Notes: a model not told the origin generated them from the sequence alone. Shown: positions 34,759-43,100, numbered from the stretch's first letter. The stretch: DNA of 64,000 nt from Aequorivita sp. UBA3180 (GCA_002364215.1 DEXQ01000015.1:94158-158157); one strand, 5' to 3'. A program made the numbers and translations.

Positions 34759-34784
34759 GCCCCCTAACCCCCAAAGGGGGAATT
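34759..34784. repeat. GCCCCCTAACCCCC palindromic element, copy 1
   Basis: Stem CCCCC-AAA-GGGGG preceded by GCCCCCTAA, 8 bp upstream of metF. Near-identical to 39953-39977 and inverted relative to 34879-34903. A dispersed flavobacterial intergenic element, possibly a terminator. Confidence 0.8.
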
Positions 34785-34878
34785 TGCCTCCTGCCCAAAT
34801 AGAGAAATGGAGGTCGTTAAACAATATAATTCAAAATTTCTTTTCATCATTTCAATCTTTTTATGCTGTTATTAAAAG

Positions 34879-34903
34879 TCCCCCTTCGGGGGATTTAGGG
34901 GGC
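34879..34903 (-). repeat. Inverted copy of the GC-rich element; supplies the metH stop codon and a terminator-like hairpin
   Basis: On the minus strand it reads GCCCCCTAAATCCCCC then GAAGGGGGA: the TAA of metH (34897-34895) lies inside the element, so the last residues LAP come from it. The following CCCCC-GAA-GGGGG hairpin plus ACTTTTAAT can act as the metH terminator. Confidence 0.75.
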
Positions 34904-37618
34904 CAAATTTGTTTTTAGCCAATTTGTGGCTTCCTCCAAATCTATATTCTTCCGTTTTGCAAAATCTTCCACTTGATCCATTTTAATCTTTCCAAGGCCA
35001 AAATAACGTGCTTCGGGATTGCCAAAATAATAACCCGAAACCGAAGCTGCTGGCCACATGGCCATATGCTCCGTGAGTTCTACGCCTATATTCTCTTTCA
35101 CTTTTAAAAGCTCCCAAATAGTCCTTTTCTCCAAATGGTCGGGACAGGCGGGATAACCCGGGGCGGGGCGAATGCCTTTGTATTTTTCGGAAATGAGGTC
35201 TTCATTGGAGAGATTTTCTTCGGAAGCGTAGCCCCAATAATTGGTACGCACTTCTTTGTGAAGATATTCCGCAAAAGCCTCTGCCAAGCGGTCTGCCAAC
35301 GCTTTCACCATTATGGCGTTATAGTCATCGTGTTCTGCAACATATTTTGCAGCCAATTCCGCAGTTCCAAAACCTGTACTTACGCAGAAACAACCTACGT
35401 AATCCTGAATTCCGCTCTCCTTTGGCGCAATGAAATCAGCTAAAGCAATATTGGGTTTTCCTTTAGCTTTTTGGGATTGTTGGCGTAATGTTCTAAAAAT
35501 GGGATTTGGGATTTTGGATTTTGGATTTGGGTCTTCGACAAGCTCAGACTGACAAACTTTTAATAAAATATCATCATTTATAGTATTCGCCTCAAAAATT
35601 CCAAAAACGGCTCTTGCATTCAACAATCTTTCTGAAATTATTTTTTGAAGCATTTGTTGCGCATCTTTGAATAATTCCGAAGCTTGTTCGCCCACTACCT
35701 CGTCCGTCAAAATATTTGGATATTTACCGTGCAATTCCCAACTTCTGAAAAAGGGTGTCCAATCTATATAATCCAACAACAGATTTAGATCGAAATCTTT
35801 TAAAACGTGAACTCCCAATTGTTTCGGTTTGATTATTTCTGAGGTTTTCCAATCAATTTGAAATTTATTTTTTCGCGCTTCGGAAATTGGCAAATAGGTT
35901 TTTACTTTTTGGCGTTTTAGAAAATCTTGTCGAAAAGTGTTGTATTCTTGTTTCAAATTCTCCTTATAGGAAGCCGAAGTTTCCTTTTTCAGCAAATCGC
36001 CAACAACCGTAACCGCTCGTGAAGCATCGTTTATATGCACCACGGCACATTCGTACTCAGGATCAATTTTTACGGCGGTATGCGCCCGACTCGTGGTTGC
36101 GCCGCCAATCAACAAGGGAACCTTGAAATTTTGCCGCTGCATTTCCTTCGCCAAAAAAACCATTTCGTCCAGCGATGGCGTAATCAAGCCGCTCAAACCG
36201 ATGGCATCCACGTTTTCCTCTTTTGCGGTTGCAATTATTTTTTCTGGTGGAACCATCACACCCAAATCGATTATTTCATAATTATTACACGCCAAAACAA
36301 CCCCGACAATATTTTTGCCGATGTCATGGACATCACCTTTTACAGTTGCCATTAAAATCCGGCCAGCATTTTTTGAATCATTTATTTGAGGATTTTTTAG
36401 TTTTTCCTCTTCGATGTATGGGAGTAAATACGCTACAGCTTTTTTCATCACTCGCGCACTTTTCACTACTTGTGGTAAAAACATTTTTCCACTTCCGAAA
36501 AGATCGCCAACCACGTTCATTCCGGTCATTAAATTCCCTTCTATTACTTCAATTGGCTTTTCAGCATTTTGCCTTGCTTCTTCAATGTCTTCTAAAATAA
36601 ATTCATCAATTCCTTTTACCAACGCTCTGGTAATGCGGTTTTGCAGCGGTTCTTCACGCCACGAAAGATCTATTTTACTTTCCTTTGCGGTTCCTTTAAC
36701 TGTTTCGGCAAAATCCAATAAACGTTCCGTGGCATCTTCGCGCCGGTCGAGCATTACGTCTTCAACGCGTTCCAAAAGATCTTTTGGAATATCGTCGTAA
36801 ACTTCCAACATTGCAGGGTTTACAATACCGATGTTCATTCCCGCTTGAATTGCGTGGTACAAAAACACGGAATGCATCGCCTCGCGAACGGGATCATTTC
36901 CTCGGAAACTAAAGGAAACATTGCTCACACCACCGCTCACACTCACGTGCGGCAGATTTTCACGAACCCAGCGAGTAGCTTCAATAAAATCGATGGCGTT
37001 TTTTCTGTGTTCATCCATTCCCGTTGCAACGGGGAAAATATTTAAGTCGAAAATAATGTCTTCGGGTGCGAACTTTACTTGATTCACCAAAATATCATAA
37101 GATCTGCTGGCGATTTCAATTCTTCGATCGTAATTATCGGCTTGGCCAGTTTCGTCAAAAGCCATCACGATTACTGCGGCTCCGTAGCGTTTTATGAGTT
37201 TTGCGTGGTGAATAAATTCTACCTCGCCTTCCTTTAAACTAATAGAATTTACAACACATTTTCCCTGCACAACCTGCAAACCGGCTTCAATAATTTCCCA
37301 TTTGCTGCTATCAATCATAATAGGAACCCGAGAAATATCGGGTTCGGCAATCACAAGATTTAGGAATTTCACCATCGCTTCTTTGCCATCAATCAAACCA
37401 TCGTCCATATTTATGTCGATGATTTGCGCACCATTTTCAACTTGTTCACGCGCAACGGAAAGGGCTTCCTCAAAATTTCGTTCTTTAATTAATCGAAGAA
37501 ATTTCTTTGAACCTGCTACATTGGTGCGTTCACCAACGTTTATAAAATTGCTTTCGGGGGTGATTATTAGTGGTTCGAGACCGCTAAGTTTTAAATATTT
37601 CTTGTTTTCTGTACTCAT
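34895..37618 (-). CDS. metH: Methionine synthase, C-terminal polypeptide (folate, cobalamin and activation domains)
   Basis: 907 residues holding the C-terminal modules of B12-dependent MetH: pterin-binding barrel (about 1-290), cobalamin cap and B12-binding domain with DVHDIGKNIVGVVLA (about 425-600), and the SAM-binding activation domain (about 600-905). The homocysteine-binding module is a separate gene at 38610-39623. Residues about 689-708 (CQSELVEDPNPKSKIPNP) are encoded by a dispersed intergenic repeat inserted in frame in the activation domain, before the conserved LRQQSQK. The stop codon too lies within a repeat. Controlled with its partner by the SAM-I riboswitch at 39782-39896. Confidence 0.94.
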   Translation of the reverse strand: MSTENKKYLKLSGLEPLIITPESNFINVGERTNVAGSKKFLRLIKERNFEEALSVAREQVENGAQIIDINMDDGLIDGKEAMVKFLNLVIAEPDISRVPIMIDSSKWEIIEAGLQVVQGKCVVNSISLKEGEVEFIHHAKLIKRYGAAVIVMAFDETGQADNYDRRIEIASRSYDILVNQVKFAPEDIIFDLNIFPVATGMDEHRKNAIDFIEATRWVRENLPHVSVSGGVSNVSFSFRGNDPVREAMHSVFLYHAIQAGMNIGIVNPAMLEVYDDIPKDLLERVEDVMLDRREDATERLLDFAETVKGTAKESKIDLSWREEPLQNRITRALVKGIDEFILEDIEEARQNAEKPIEVIEGNLMTGMNVVGDLFGSGKMFLPQVVKSARVMKKAVAYLLPYIEEEKLKNPQINDSKNAGRILMATVKGDVHDIGKNIVGVVLACNNYEIIDLGVMVPPEKIIATAKEENVDAIGLSGLITPSLDEMVFLAKEMQRQNFKVPLLIGGATTSRAHTAVKIDPEYECAVVHINDASRAVTVVGDLLKKETSASYKENLKQEYNTFRQDFLKRQKVKTYLPISEARKNKFQIDWKTSEIIKPKQLGVHVLKDFDLNLLLDYIDWTPFFRSWELHGKYPNILTDEVVGEQASELFKDAQQMLQKIISERLLNARAVFGIFEANTINDDILLKVCQSELVEDPNPKSKIPNPIFRTLRQQSQKAKGKPNIALADFIAPKESGIQDYVGCFCVSTGFGTAELAAKYVAEHDDYNAIMVKALADRLAEAFAEYLHKEVRTNYWGYASEENLSNEDLISEKYKGIRPAPGYPACPDHLEKRTIWELLKVKENIGVELTEHMAMWPAASVSGYYFGNPEARYFGLGKIKMDQVEDFAKRKNIDLEEATNWLKTNLAP
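35501..35556 (-). repeat. Dispersed repeat inserted in frame within metH
   Basis: Plus-strand GGGATTTGGG/TTTTGGAT low-complexity followed by CTTCGACAAGCTCAGACTGAC, a member of the repeat family seen at 37642-37670 (CTTCGACTGCGCTCAGCGTG), 44503-44530 and 48679-48708. The insertion length keeps the metH frame. Confidence 0.75.
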
Positions 37619-37641
37619 TATTTTAATCCTATCTTCAATTG

Positions 37642-37670
37642 CGCTTCGACTGCGCTCAGCGTGACATCTT
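37642..37670. repeat. Dispersed CTTCGACTGCGCTCAG repeat
   Basis: Intergenic copy between the dehydratase gene and metH, containing GCTTCGACTGCGCTCAGCG and TGACATC. Related copies are inside metH and the GSCFA gene and after metK. Confidence 0.75.
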
Positions 37671-37671
37671 G

Positions 37672-38613
37672 TTAAAAAGGAAGTTTTGAAAGATCCACAT
37701 TTCCGCCGGAAATAATAATTCCCACTTTTTTATTTTTAAATCTATCATTTTCACGAAGCAAGGCTGCAAGAGCAACCGCACTGCTGGGTTCTATAATTAT
37801 TTTCATCCGCTCCCAAATCTGTTTCATTGCTGAAATGATTTCGGGTTCCTCAACTCGAATTATTTCTGAAACCAATTCTTTTATTATTGGGAAATTGACA
37901 TCGCCAAGGAAAGTTTTAAGTCCGTCGGCGATTGTATTTGTAGTTTCGTTGAATTCTATTTTTCCATTTTTTAGGCTTCGGAAAGCGTCGTCAACCTCAA
38001 AAGGTTCTCCTCCGATTGTTTTGCAATTAGTTCCAAAATATTTCACCGAAAGTGAAGTGCCGGCAATCAATCCGCCGCCACCAACTGGTGCGAAAACATA
38101 GTCTAAATCGGGATGTGCTTTCAACAATTCAGCTGCGGAAGTTGCATTGCCGAGAATTACATTTTTATCGTTTGAGGGATGGATAAACGTTGCGCCAGTT
38201 TCTTTTTGGATTCGCTCTGCTTCGGTTTCTCTCGCAATGGGTGTTGATTCCGATTCTGTGATAATTCCGCCGTAACCTTTTACTGCTTCCTTTTTAACTT
38301 GCGGCGCATTTTCGGGCATTACGATATATGCTTTTACTCCAAGGTTTTTCGCTGCCAAAGAAAGCGCTTGCGCAAAGTTTCCGGAAGAATGTGTTACAAC
38401 TCCTGCTTTTTTTTGTGCTTCGGAAAGTTGCAAAATAGCATTTATCGCACCCCTCATTTTGAATGCGCCCATTTTTTGAAAATTCTCACATTTGAAGAAA
38501 ACCTCAGCACCGGAAAGTTCATTTAAGTATGCAGATTTCAGAACGGGCGAGTTATGAACATACGGTTTTACGCGACTACACGCCTCTTCAACTTCTTGTT
38601 TTGTGGGAATCAT
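37672..38613 (-). CDS. Threonine/serine dehydratase (fold type II PLP enzyme)
   Basis: 313 residues, catalytic domain only. PLP-binding Lys lies in KMGAFKMRGA (about residue 53), the Gly-rich phosphate loop is VGGGGLIAGTSL near 177, and SGGNVD is close to the C-terminus. Without an ACT-like regulatory domain it could be a catabolic threonine dehydratase or a serine racemase; the two cannot be told apart by eye. Its ATG overlaps the upstream homocysteine methyltransferase gene by 4 bp, so it is embedded in the methionine synthase operon. Confidence 0.85.
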   Translation of the reverse strand: MIPTKQEVEEACSRVKPYVHNSPVLKSAYLNELSGAEVFFKCENFQKMGAFKMRGAINAILQLSEAQKKAGVVTHSSGNFAQALSLAAKNLGVKAYIVMPENAPQVKKEAVKGYGGIITESESTPIARETEAERIQKETGATFIHPSNDKNVILGNATSAAELLKAHPDLDYVFAPVGGGGLIAGTSLSVKYFGTNCKTIGGEPFEVDDAFRSLKNGKIEFNETTNTIADGLKTFLGDVNFPIIKELVSEIIRVEEPEIISAMKQIWERMKIIIEPSSAVALAALLRENDRFKNKKVGIIISGGNVDLSKLPF

Positions 38614-39623
38614 ACAGCAAGGTTTTCATTTGAAAAAACAGGTCGCGGTTTGTATTGCGAAGCGATTTCTGCAATTGCTTTAATATGCTCCGGCGTGGTG
38701 CCGCAACAGCCGCCGATGATATTCACCAACTGTTTGTCCAAATATTCCTTTACCTGAGAAGCCATTTGCACTGGACTTTCATCGTAATCGCCGAACGCGT
38801 TTGGCAATCCGGCATTTGGATAGGCGCTCACGGCAAGATTGGTGCGGCTGGCAATCACTTCAAGATGGGGCGTGAGTTGTTTGGCACCCAAAGCACAATT
38901 GAAACCTACGCTCAAAAGTGGAATATGGGATATTGAAATCAGAAATGCCTCTGCCGTTTGGCCGGAAAGCGTTCTTCCCGAAGCATCGGTAATTGTTCCG
39001 CTTATCATTATTGGGATGTCAAGATTCCGTTCTTCTTTTATTTCATCTATTGCGAAAAGTGCTGCTTTTGCGTTCAGCGTATCAAATATGGTTTCTACCA
39101 AAAGTAAATCCACGCCGCCGTCAATCAAAGCTTCGCATTGTTGTTTGTAGGCAACGCGCAATTCTTCAAAAGAAATTGCTCGAAACCCGGGATCGTTTAC
39201 GTCCGGACTCATACTTGCGGTTTTGTTTGTCGGACCAATAGCTCCGGCTACAAAACGTGGTTTGTGCGGTTCTTTTGCGGTGAATTCATCTGCGACTTTT
39301 TTTGCGATTTTTGCGGATTCGTGATTCAATTCATAAACCAAATCCTGCATATCGTAATCTGCCATTGCGATTGTGGTGCTGGAAAAGGTGTTGGTTTCCA
39401 CAATATCTGCGCCTGCTGCGAAGTATTTGGAATGGATTTCTGCAATTGCTTTTGGCTGCGTAATGGAAAGCAAATCGTTATTTCCCTGTACCGATTTATG
39501 AAAATCCTTAAACCGTTCGCCACGGAAATCTTCCTCGGAAAATTTATAGCGTTGAAGCATAGTGCCCATTGCGCCGTCGAGGATCAATATTCTATTTTGG
39601 AGTGCTTGTTGTATTTTATTCAT
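38610..39623 (-). CDS. Methionine synthase, N-terminal homocysteine S-methyltransferase polypeptide
   Basis: 337 residues corresponding to the homocysteine-binding barrel of MetH: LDGAMGTMLQ near residue 15, VGFNCALG around 237-244 and GGCCGTTPEHI near 302, which together provide the three zinc-binding Cys. It needs the separate C-terminal polypeptide (34895-37618) for methyl transfer from folate. First gene after the SAM-I riboswitch; its stop overlaps the dehydratase start. Confidence 0.92.
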   Translation of the reverse strand: MNKIQQALQNRILILDGAMGTMLQRYKFSEEDFRGERFKDFHKSVQGNNDLLSITQPKAIAEIHSKYFAAGADIVETNTFSSTTIAMADYDMQDLVYELNHESAKIAKKVADEFTAKEPHKPRFVAGAIGPTNKTASMSPDVNDPGFRAISFEELRVAYKQQCEALIDGGVDLLLVETIFDTLNAKAALFAIDEIKEERNLDIPIMISGTITDASGRTLSGQTAEAFLISISHIPLLSVGFNCALGAKQLTPHLEVIASRTNLAVSAYPNAGLPNAFGDYDESPVQMASQVKEYLDKQLVNIIGGCCGTTPEHIKAIAEIASQYKPRPVFSNENLAV

Positions 39624-39660
39624 TTCTTGATTTTTGATTTAAGTTCAAATTTGCGTGAGG

Positions 39661-39734
39661 GATTGCAGCGGAAATCCTTTTTTGAGGCACGAAAAAAAGA
39701 TTGCAGCGGAAAGCCCGACCCGAAGGGGCACGCC
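39661..39734. repeat. GATTGCAGCGGAAA direct repeat with GC-rich hairpin
   Basis: Two copies of GATTGCAGCGGAAA (39661 and 39699); the second continues into GCCCGACCCGAAGGGGC, which can fold. It lies in the metH leader between riboswitch and start codon. I recall the same sequence between genes of other Flavobacteriaceae, but cannot verify it here. Confidence 0.65.
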
Positions 39735-39781
39735 ATAAAAAAAATTATATCAAGAAAAGGTGAAGGAAAAACCTATTTGTT

Positions 39782-39896
39782 GTTATCTATTCCGAATCCC
39801 GAAGTCTCGGGACGGATAGAATGTAGCACCTTCCCCGAAAGTTCGGGAGGTTGCTAAGGCGTCAAAGGGTCTATTCCCTCGGCCTTTCTTGATAAC
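39782..39896 (-). promoter_or_regulatory. SAM-I (S-box) riboswitch controlling the metH cluster
   Basis: Minus strand. P1 is GTTATC (39896-39891) with GATAAC (39787-39782). The S-box core is unmistakable: AAGAAAGGCCGAGGGA, GACCC, TGACGCCTTAGCAACC and GGTGCTACATTC in order. It precedes the split metH operon (39623 onward). Binding of SAM is expected to switch expression off. Downstream, a segment complementary to the 5' strand of P1 (39745-39760) is followed by U8. Confidence 0.95.
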
Positions 39897-39921
39897 TTTT
39901 AACTATGAATATGAACTGATG

Positions 39922-39952
39922 CAAAGTAACGTGATAAAAATGTAATACACAA
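39922..39952 (-). promoter_or_regulatory. Promoter of the metH riboswitch transcript
   Basis: Minus strand TTG (39952-39950), 20 nt, TTACTTTG (39929-39922; one mismatch to TAnnTTTG), 26 bp before the SAM-I aptamer. Confidence 0.6.
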
Positions 39953-39977
39953 GCCCCCTAACCCCCAAAGGGGGAAT
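39953..39977. repeat. GCCCCCTAACCCCC palindromic element, copy 2, possible OsmC terminator
   Basis: CCCCC-AAA-GGGGG stem directly after the OsmC-like gene stop; on the minus strand it could end that transcript. Same sequence as the copy before metF. Confidence 0.75.
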
Positions 39978-40399
39978 TATTCCAATTTCTTTCCATTTAG
40001 AATTATGCTGTATGTAATTTTTACCGAAGCCTCCAGCGTGATGGAAACGGAACAGTATTTTTTAAAACTAAGTTGCGCTGCACGAATTGCTTTTGCTTCG
40101 TCAATTTTTCCTTCTAAAGAAAGTGTTACATGTATTGCCTCAAAGGGTTTGGCGTCGCGCACTTCTTTTCGTTGGCCTTCCACTTCCATTTTATAGGAAG
40201 TAATTTCCTGCCGCTGTTTTTTTAAGATCATAATAACATCAATCGCGCTGCAACCGCCAACTCCCATCAACAAAAGTTCCATCGGGCTTGCGCCTTTTGA
40301 AGGTTCGTCGGTTTTGTTGTCTATTAAAACGGGAACGCCGGAAGCGCCTTTTGCTTCAAAAAGATAATTGTCGTTTATTCTTTTCAGTGAAACTTTCAT
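39977..40399 (-). CDS. OsmC family protein
   Basis: 140 residues of the OsmC/Ohr fold. The Cys in GGCSAIDVIMIL (about residue 55) is in the position of the resolving or peroxidatic Cys; the second Cys in KYCSVSITLE (about 116) completes the pair typical of OsmC peroxidases. Likely reduces organic hydroperoxides. Same strand as and 10 bp after the homoserine dehydrogenase gene, so it belongs to the trans-sulfuration operon. Confidence 0.88.
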   Translation of the reverse strand: MKVSLKRINDNYLFEAKGASGVPVLIDNKTDEPSKGASPMELLLMGVGGCSAIDVIMILKKQRQEITSYKMEVEGQRKEVRDAKPFEAIHVTLSLEGKIDEAKAIRAAQLSFKKYCSVSITLEASVKITYSIILNGKKLE

Positions 40400-40409
40400 T
40401 GTTTTATAT

Positions 40410-41555
40410 TTAGTTTTCTTTATCGCTTATCCGCAAAATATCTCCGAAAACACCTCGCGCAGTAACCGCTGCTCCCGCACCAGCGCCTTGGATGACGATT
40501 GGATTATCACCGTAATTTTCGGTATAAATTTCAAAAATTGAATCGCTGCCTTTTAGTGCTCCCAACATACTATTTTTGGGAACCGAAACCAAACTTACGT
40601 CCAAAAGTGCACCCGTTTCCTTTGACAAATCGCCGTGCAAATCTGCTACATAACGAAAAACACAATCTTTTGCTTGGTTTTTCTTTTTTATTTGAAACGG
40701 AACGTCCAATTCCTGCACTCTCGTCAAAAATTCCTCTTTTGAAACGCTTCGCAAATCCTTTGGAATTAGGTTTTGAATGGAAATATCGGCAAACTCGTTG
40801 TGCAAATCCAATTCACGAGCCAAAATAAGCAATTTCCGTCCAACGTCATTACCACAAAGGTCTTCGCGCGGGTCCGGTTCCGTAAATCCTTTGTCGATTG
40901 CAGATTTTAAAACCGAACTGAACGATCTGTCCTCTTCAGAAAAAGTATTGAAAATATAACTCAACGAACCTGAAAATACACCTCGAATTCGTGTGATATT
41001 TTCGCCCGAAAGATGCAAAAGTTTTATTGTATCAATCAATGGAAGTCCCGCGCCCACATTTGTTTCATATAGATATTGACGTTTTTTTGAAGTCAGTTTT
41101 TGTCGAAGTTCTTTATAAAAACCCAAATCCAACGTATTGGCGATTTTGTTTGAGGAAACCAAGTGAAAACCGTTTTCAACAAAGGCTGAATAATTTTGAA
41201 CAAAGCCAGAATCCGCCGTGTTATCCACCAAAATCAGGTTTTGAAGATTGTTGCTTTTTGCGAAGGAAATCACTTCTTCAGGATTATATTCCTTTCCCGA
41301 TTCTATTTTTTCTTCAATCCAATTTTTGGTCAATCCATTTTGCTGAAGCAATACGGTTTTTGAATTCGCGATTGCGAAAATATTAAGCTCCAAATCACGT
41401 CTTCGAGAGATTTCTTCTTTCGAGGAAATGATTTGATTTACCAAATGGCTACCTACATTTCCGTGGCCAAAAATGGCGATGTTTATCTTTTTCTTTTTAA
41501 TCTTTTCCAGATTTATCAATTGTTCCAAAGGAATTTCTACTGTTGCTGTACTCAT
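40410..41555 (-). CDS. Homoserine dehydrogenase
   Basis: 381 residues without aspartokinase or ACT domain. N-terminal Rossmann motif GHGNVGSH (about 30-37) and the catalytic-domain signature GVFSGSLSYIFNTF with FTEPDPREDLCGNDVGRK. Reduces aspartate semialdehyde to homoserine, the entry to methionine and threonine. It lies 11 bp after the trans-sulfuration gene and so falls under the same SAM-I riboswitch. Confidence 0.92.
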   Translation of the reverse strand: MSTATVEIPLEQLINLEKIKKKKINIAIFGHGNVGSHLVNQIISSKEEISRRRDLELNIFAIANSKTVLLQQNGLTKNWIEEKIESGKEYNPEEVISFAKSNNLQNLILVDNTADSGFVQNYSAFVENGFHLVSSNKIANTLDLGFYKELRQKLTSKKRQYLYETNVGAGLPLIDTIKLLHLSGENITRIRGVFSGSLSYIFNTFSEEDRSFSSVLKSAIDKGFTEPDPREDLCGNDVGRKLLILARELDLHNEFADISIQNLIPKDLRSVSKEEFLTRVQELDVPFQIKKKNQAKDCVFRYVADLHGDLSKETGALLDVSLVSVPKNSMLGALKGSDSIFEIYTENYGDNPIVIQGAGAGAAVTARGVFGDILRISDKEN

Positions 41556-41566
41556 TTTTTTTCGGT

Positions 41567-42736
41567 TTAATAGTTTAAAATTTCTTTGGATTTTTCAATG
41601 ATTTTAAAAGCTTCGGCAAGATCGTTTATCAAATCTTCGGCATCCTCAATTCCGCAGGAAAGTCGGATTAGCGAATCATTTATTCCAGCATTCAAACGGA
41701 TTTCACGCGGAATGGAAGCGTGGGTCATTTGCGCAGGATGGCAAAGCAAACTTTTAACGCCTCCAAGACTTTCAGCCAATTTAAAATATTCTGTACTGGT
41801 CACAAATTTCACGGCAGCCTCCTGTGTATCATCTTTTAGACTAAAAGAAATTATTCCGCCAAACAAACCATTTTGCTGTTTTTTGGCGATTTCGTGATTC
41901 TTGTGGGTTTTCAAACCTGGGTAATGCACTTTTTCAACTGCATCTTGACTTTCCAAAAACAACGCTACTTTCAAAGCGTTTTCGCATTGTCTTTTATAGC
42001 GAATGTCCAAAGTTTCAATTCCGCGAATGGTGAGAAAACAATCCCACGGACCTAGAATTCCACCGGAAGCATTTTGAACAAATTTAATTTTTTCTGAAAG
42101 TTCTTGCGTGTTTGTAATTACCAATCCCGCGACCAAATCTGAATGTCCACCGATGTATTTTGTGCCGCTGTGAATTACAATATCAGCTCCCAAATCAATT
42201 GGTTTTTGGGCAATTGGCGAAGCAAAAGTATTGTCAACAACCAACAGTGCATTTACACTTTTCGCCACTTTTGAAATTGCTTGAATGTCTGAAATCTTCA
42301 ACGTTGGATTGGTTGGAGATTCAATCCAAATCAGTTTTGTTTTGTTTGAAACGGCGTTTGCTACGTTTTCAACTTCTGTCGTATCAACGTAGTTTACTTT
42401 TATTCCCAGTTTTTCATAAACATGGGTAAAAAGTCTGTACGCACCGCCGTAAATATCGTCAACCGCGACTATTTCGTCTCCTACAGAAAGCAATTTCAAA
42501 ACTGAATCAATCGCCGCCAAACCTGTAGCAAAAGCAAAACCGGAATGACCGTTTTCAAGTTGGGCAACTACGTCTTCCAACACTTTTCGGGTTGGGTTGT
42601 TGCTTCGGGCGTAATCAAAACCTTTGTTTACGCCCGGCGCTTCTTGGATAAAGGTTGAAGTTTGGTAAACCGGAACGGAAATGGCTCCCGTTAACGGATC
42701 ACTTGGAATGGAATGGATAATTTTTGTTGCACTCAT
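41567..42736 (-). CDS. Cys/Met-metabolism PLP enzyme (cystathionine gamma-synthase/lyase family)
   Basis: 389 residues, fold type I PLP enzyme. PLP Lys in HSGTKYIGGHSD (about residue 200), Asp in VVDNTFASP and the family signature YARSNNPTR. It acts in gamma-replacement or elimination to make cystathionine or homocysteine; the exact substrate (O-acetyl- or O-succinylhomoserine, or cystathionine) cannot be settled by eye. First gene after the second SAM-I riboswitch, which supports a biosynthetic role. Confidence 0.9.
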   Translation of the reverse strand: MSATKIIHSIPSDPLTGAISVPVYQTSTFIQEAPGVNKGFDYARSNNPTRKVLEDVVAQLENGHSGFAFATGLAAIDSVLKLLSVGDEIVAVDDIYGGAYRLFTHVYEKLGIKVNYVDTTEVENVANAVSNKTKLIWIESPTNPTLKISDIQAISKVAKSVNALLVVDNTFASPIAQKPIDLGADIVIHSGTKYIGGHSDLVAGLVITNTQELSEKIKFVQNASGGILGPWDCFLTIRGIETLDIRYKRQCENALKVALFLESQDAVEKVHYPGLKTHKNHEIAKKQQNGLFGGIISFSLKDDTQEAAVKFVTSTEYFKLAESLGGVKSLLCHPAQMTHASIPREIRLNAGINDSLIRLSCGIEDAEDLINDLAEAFKIIEKSKEILNY

Positions 42737-42783
42737 TTTTCTAATTTTTTTGAGTTAATAAATAGATTAAACCAAAAGATCAA

Positions 42784-42802
42784 TCCCGAAGTAAATTCGG
42801 GA
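42784..42802 (-). terminator. Expression-platform terminator of the second SAM-I riboswitch
   Basis: Minus strand TCCCGAA-TTTAC-TTCGGGA hairpin followed by TTGATCTTTT, between aptamer and the trans-sulfuration gene. A second, A/T-rich hairpin CAATTTTTTCG/CGAAAAAATTG (42832-42857) lies between it and the aptamer. Confidence 0.6.
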
Positions 42803-42864
42803 CAATAGAAAAATGTTAAAAAGAATGAAAGCAATTTTTTCGGGAACGAAAAAATTGTCTTGTC

Positions 42865-42981
42865 GTTATCTATCGTCAATCCCGATTGCAATCGGGATCG
42901 TTGTAGAATGTAGCACCTTCTTTCCGGAGAAAGGGTTGCTAAGGCGTCATAGGGTCTATTCCCTCGGCCTTTCTTGATAAC
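42865..42981 (-). promoter_or_regulatory. SAM-I (S-box) riboswitch controlling the trans-sulfuration operon
   Basis: Minus strand. P1 GTTATC (42981-42976) pairs with GATAAC (42870-42865). Core AAGAAAGGCCGAGGGA, TGACGCCTTAGCAACC and GGTGCTACATTC are present and nearly identical to the metH copy; the terminal stem carries a strong ATCCCGATT/AATCGGGAT pair. Controls the 42736-39977 operon. Confidence 0.95.
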
Positions 42982-43011
42982 ATTTCAATAAAGTTTTGAA
43001 CTTTGTGAGCG

Positions 43012-43043
43012 CAAATATAGCGTCAGAAAAATTTAATAACCAA
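43012..43043 (-). promoter_or_regulatory. Promoter of the trans-sulfuration operon
   Basis: Minus strand TTG (43043-43041), 21 nt, TATATTTG (43019-43012), a full match to the Bacteroidota consensus, 31 bp upstream of the SAM-I aptamer. Confidence 0.8.
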
Positions 43044-43071
43044 ATTTTTCGCCAAAAAACTTTAAATAAAA

Positions 43072-43100
43072 TTGCGGTTCATTTAATTTTTTTACTTTTG
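43072..43100 (+). promoter_or_regulatory. Promoter of metK
   Basis: Plus strand TTG (43072-43074), 18 nt, TACTTTTG (43093-43100). Transcription would start about 43107, just before the SAM-II-like aptamer, leaving a leader of about 120 nt. Confidence 0.75.

Noticed and set aside
35501..35556. metH region 35501-35556 as a frameshift or sequencing error
   Set aside because: The frame is unbroken on both sides and the DNA matches a dispersed repeat family, so an in-frame insertion explains it better.
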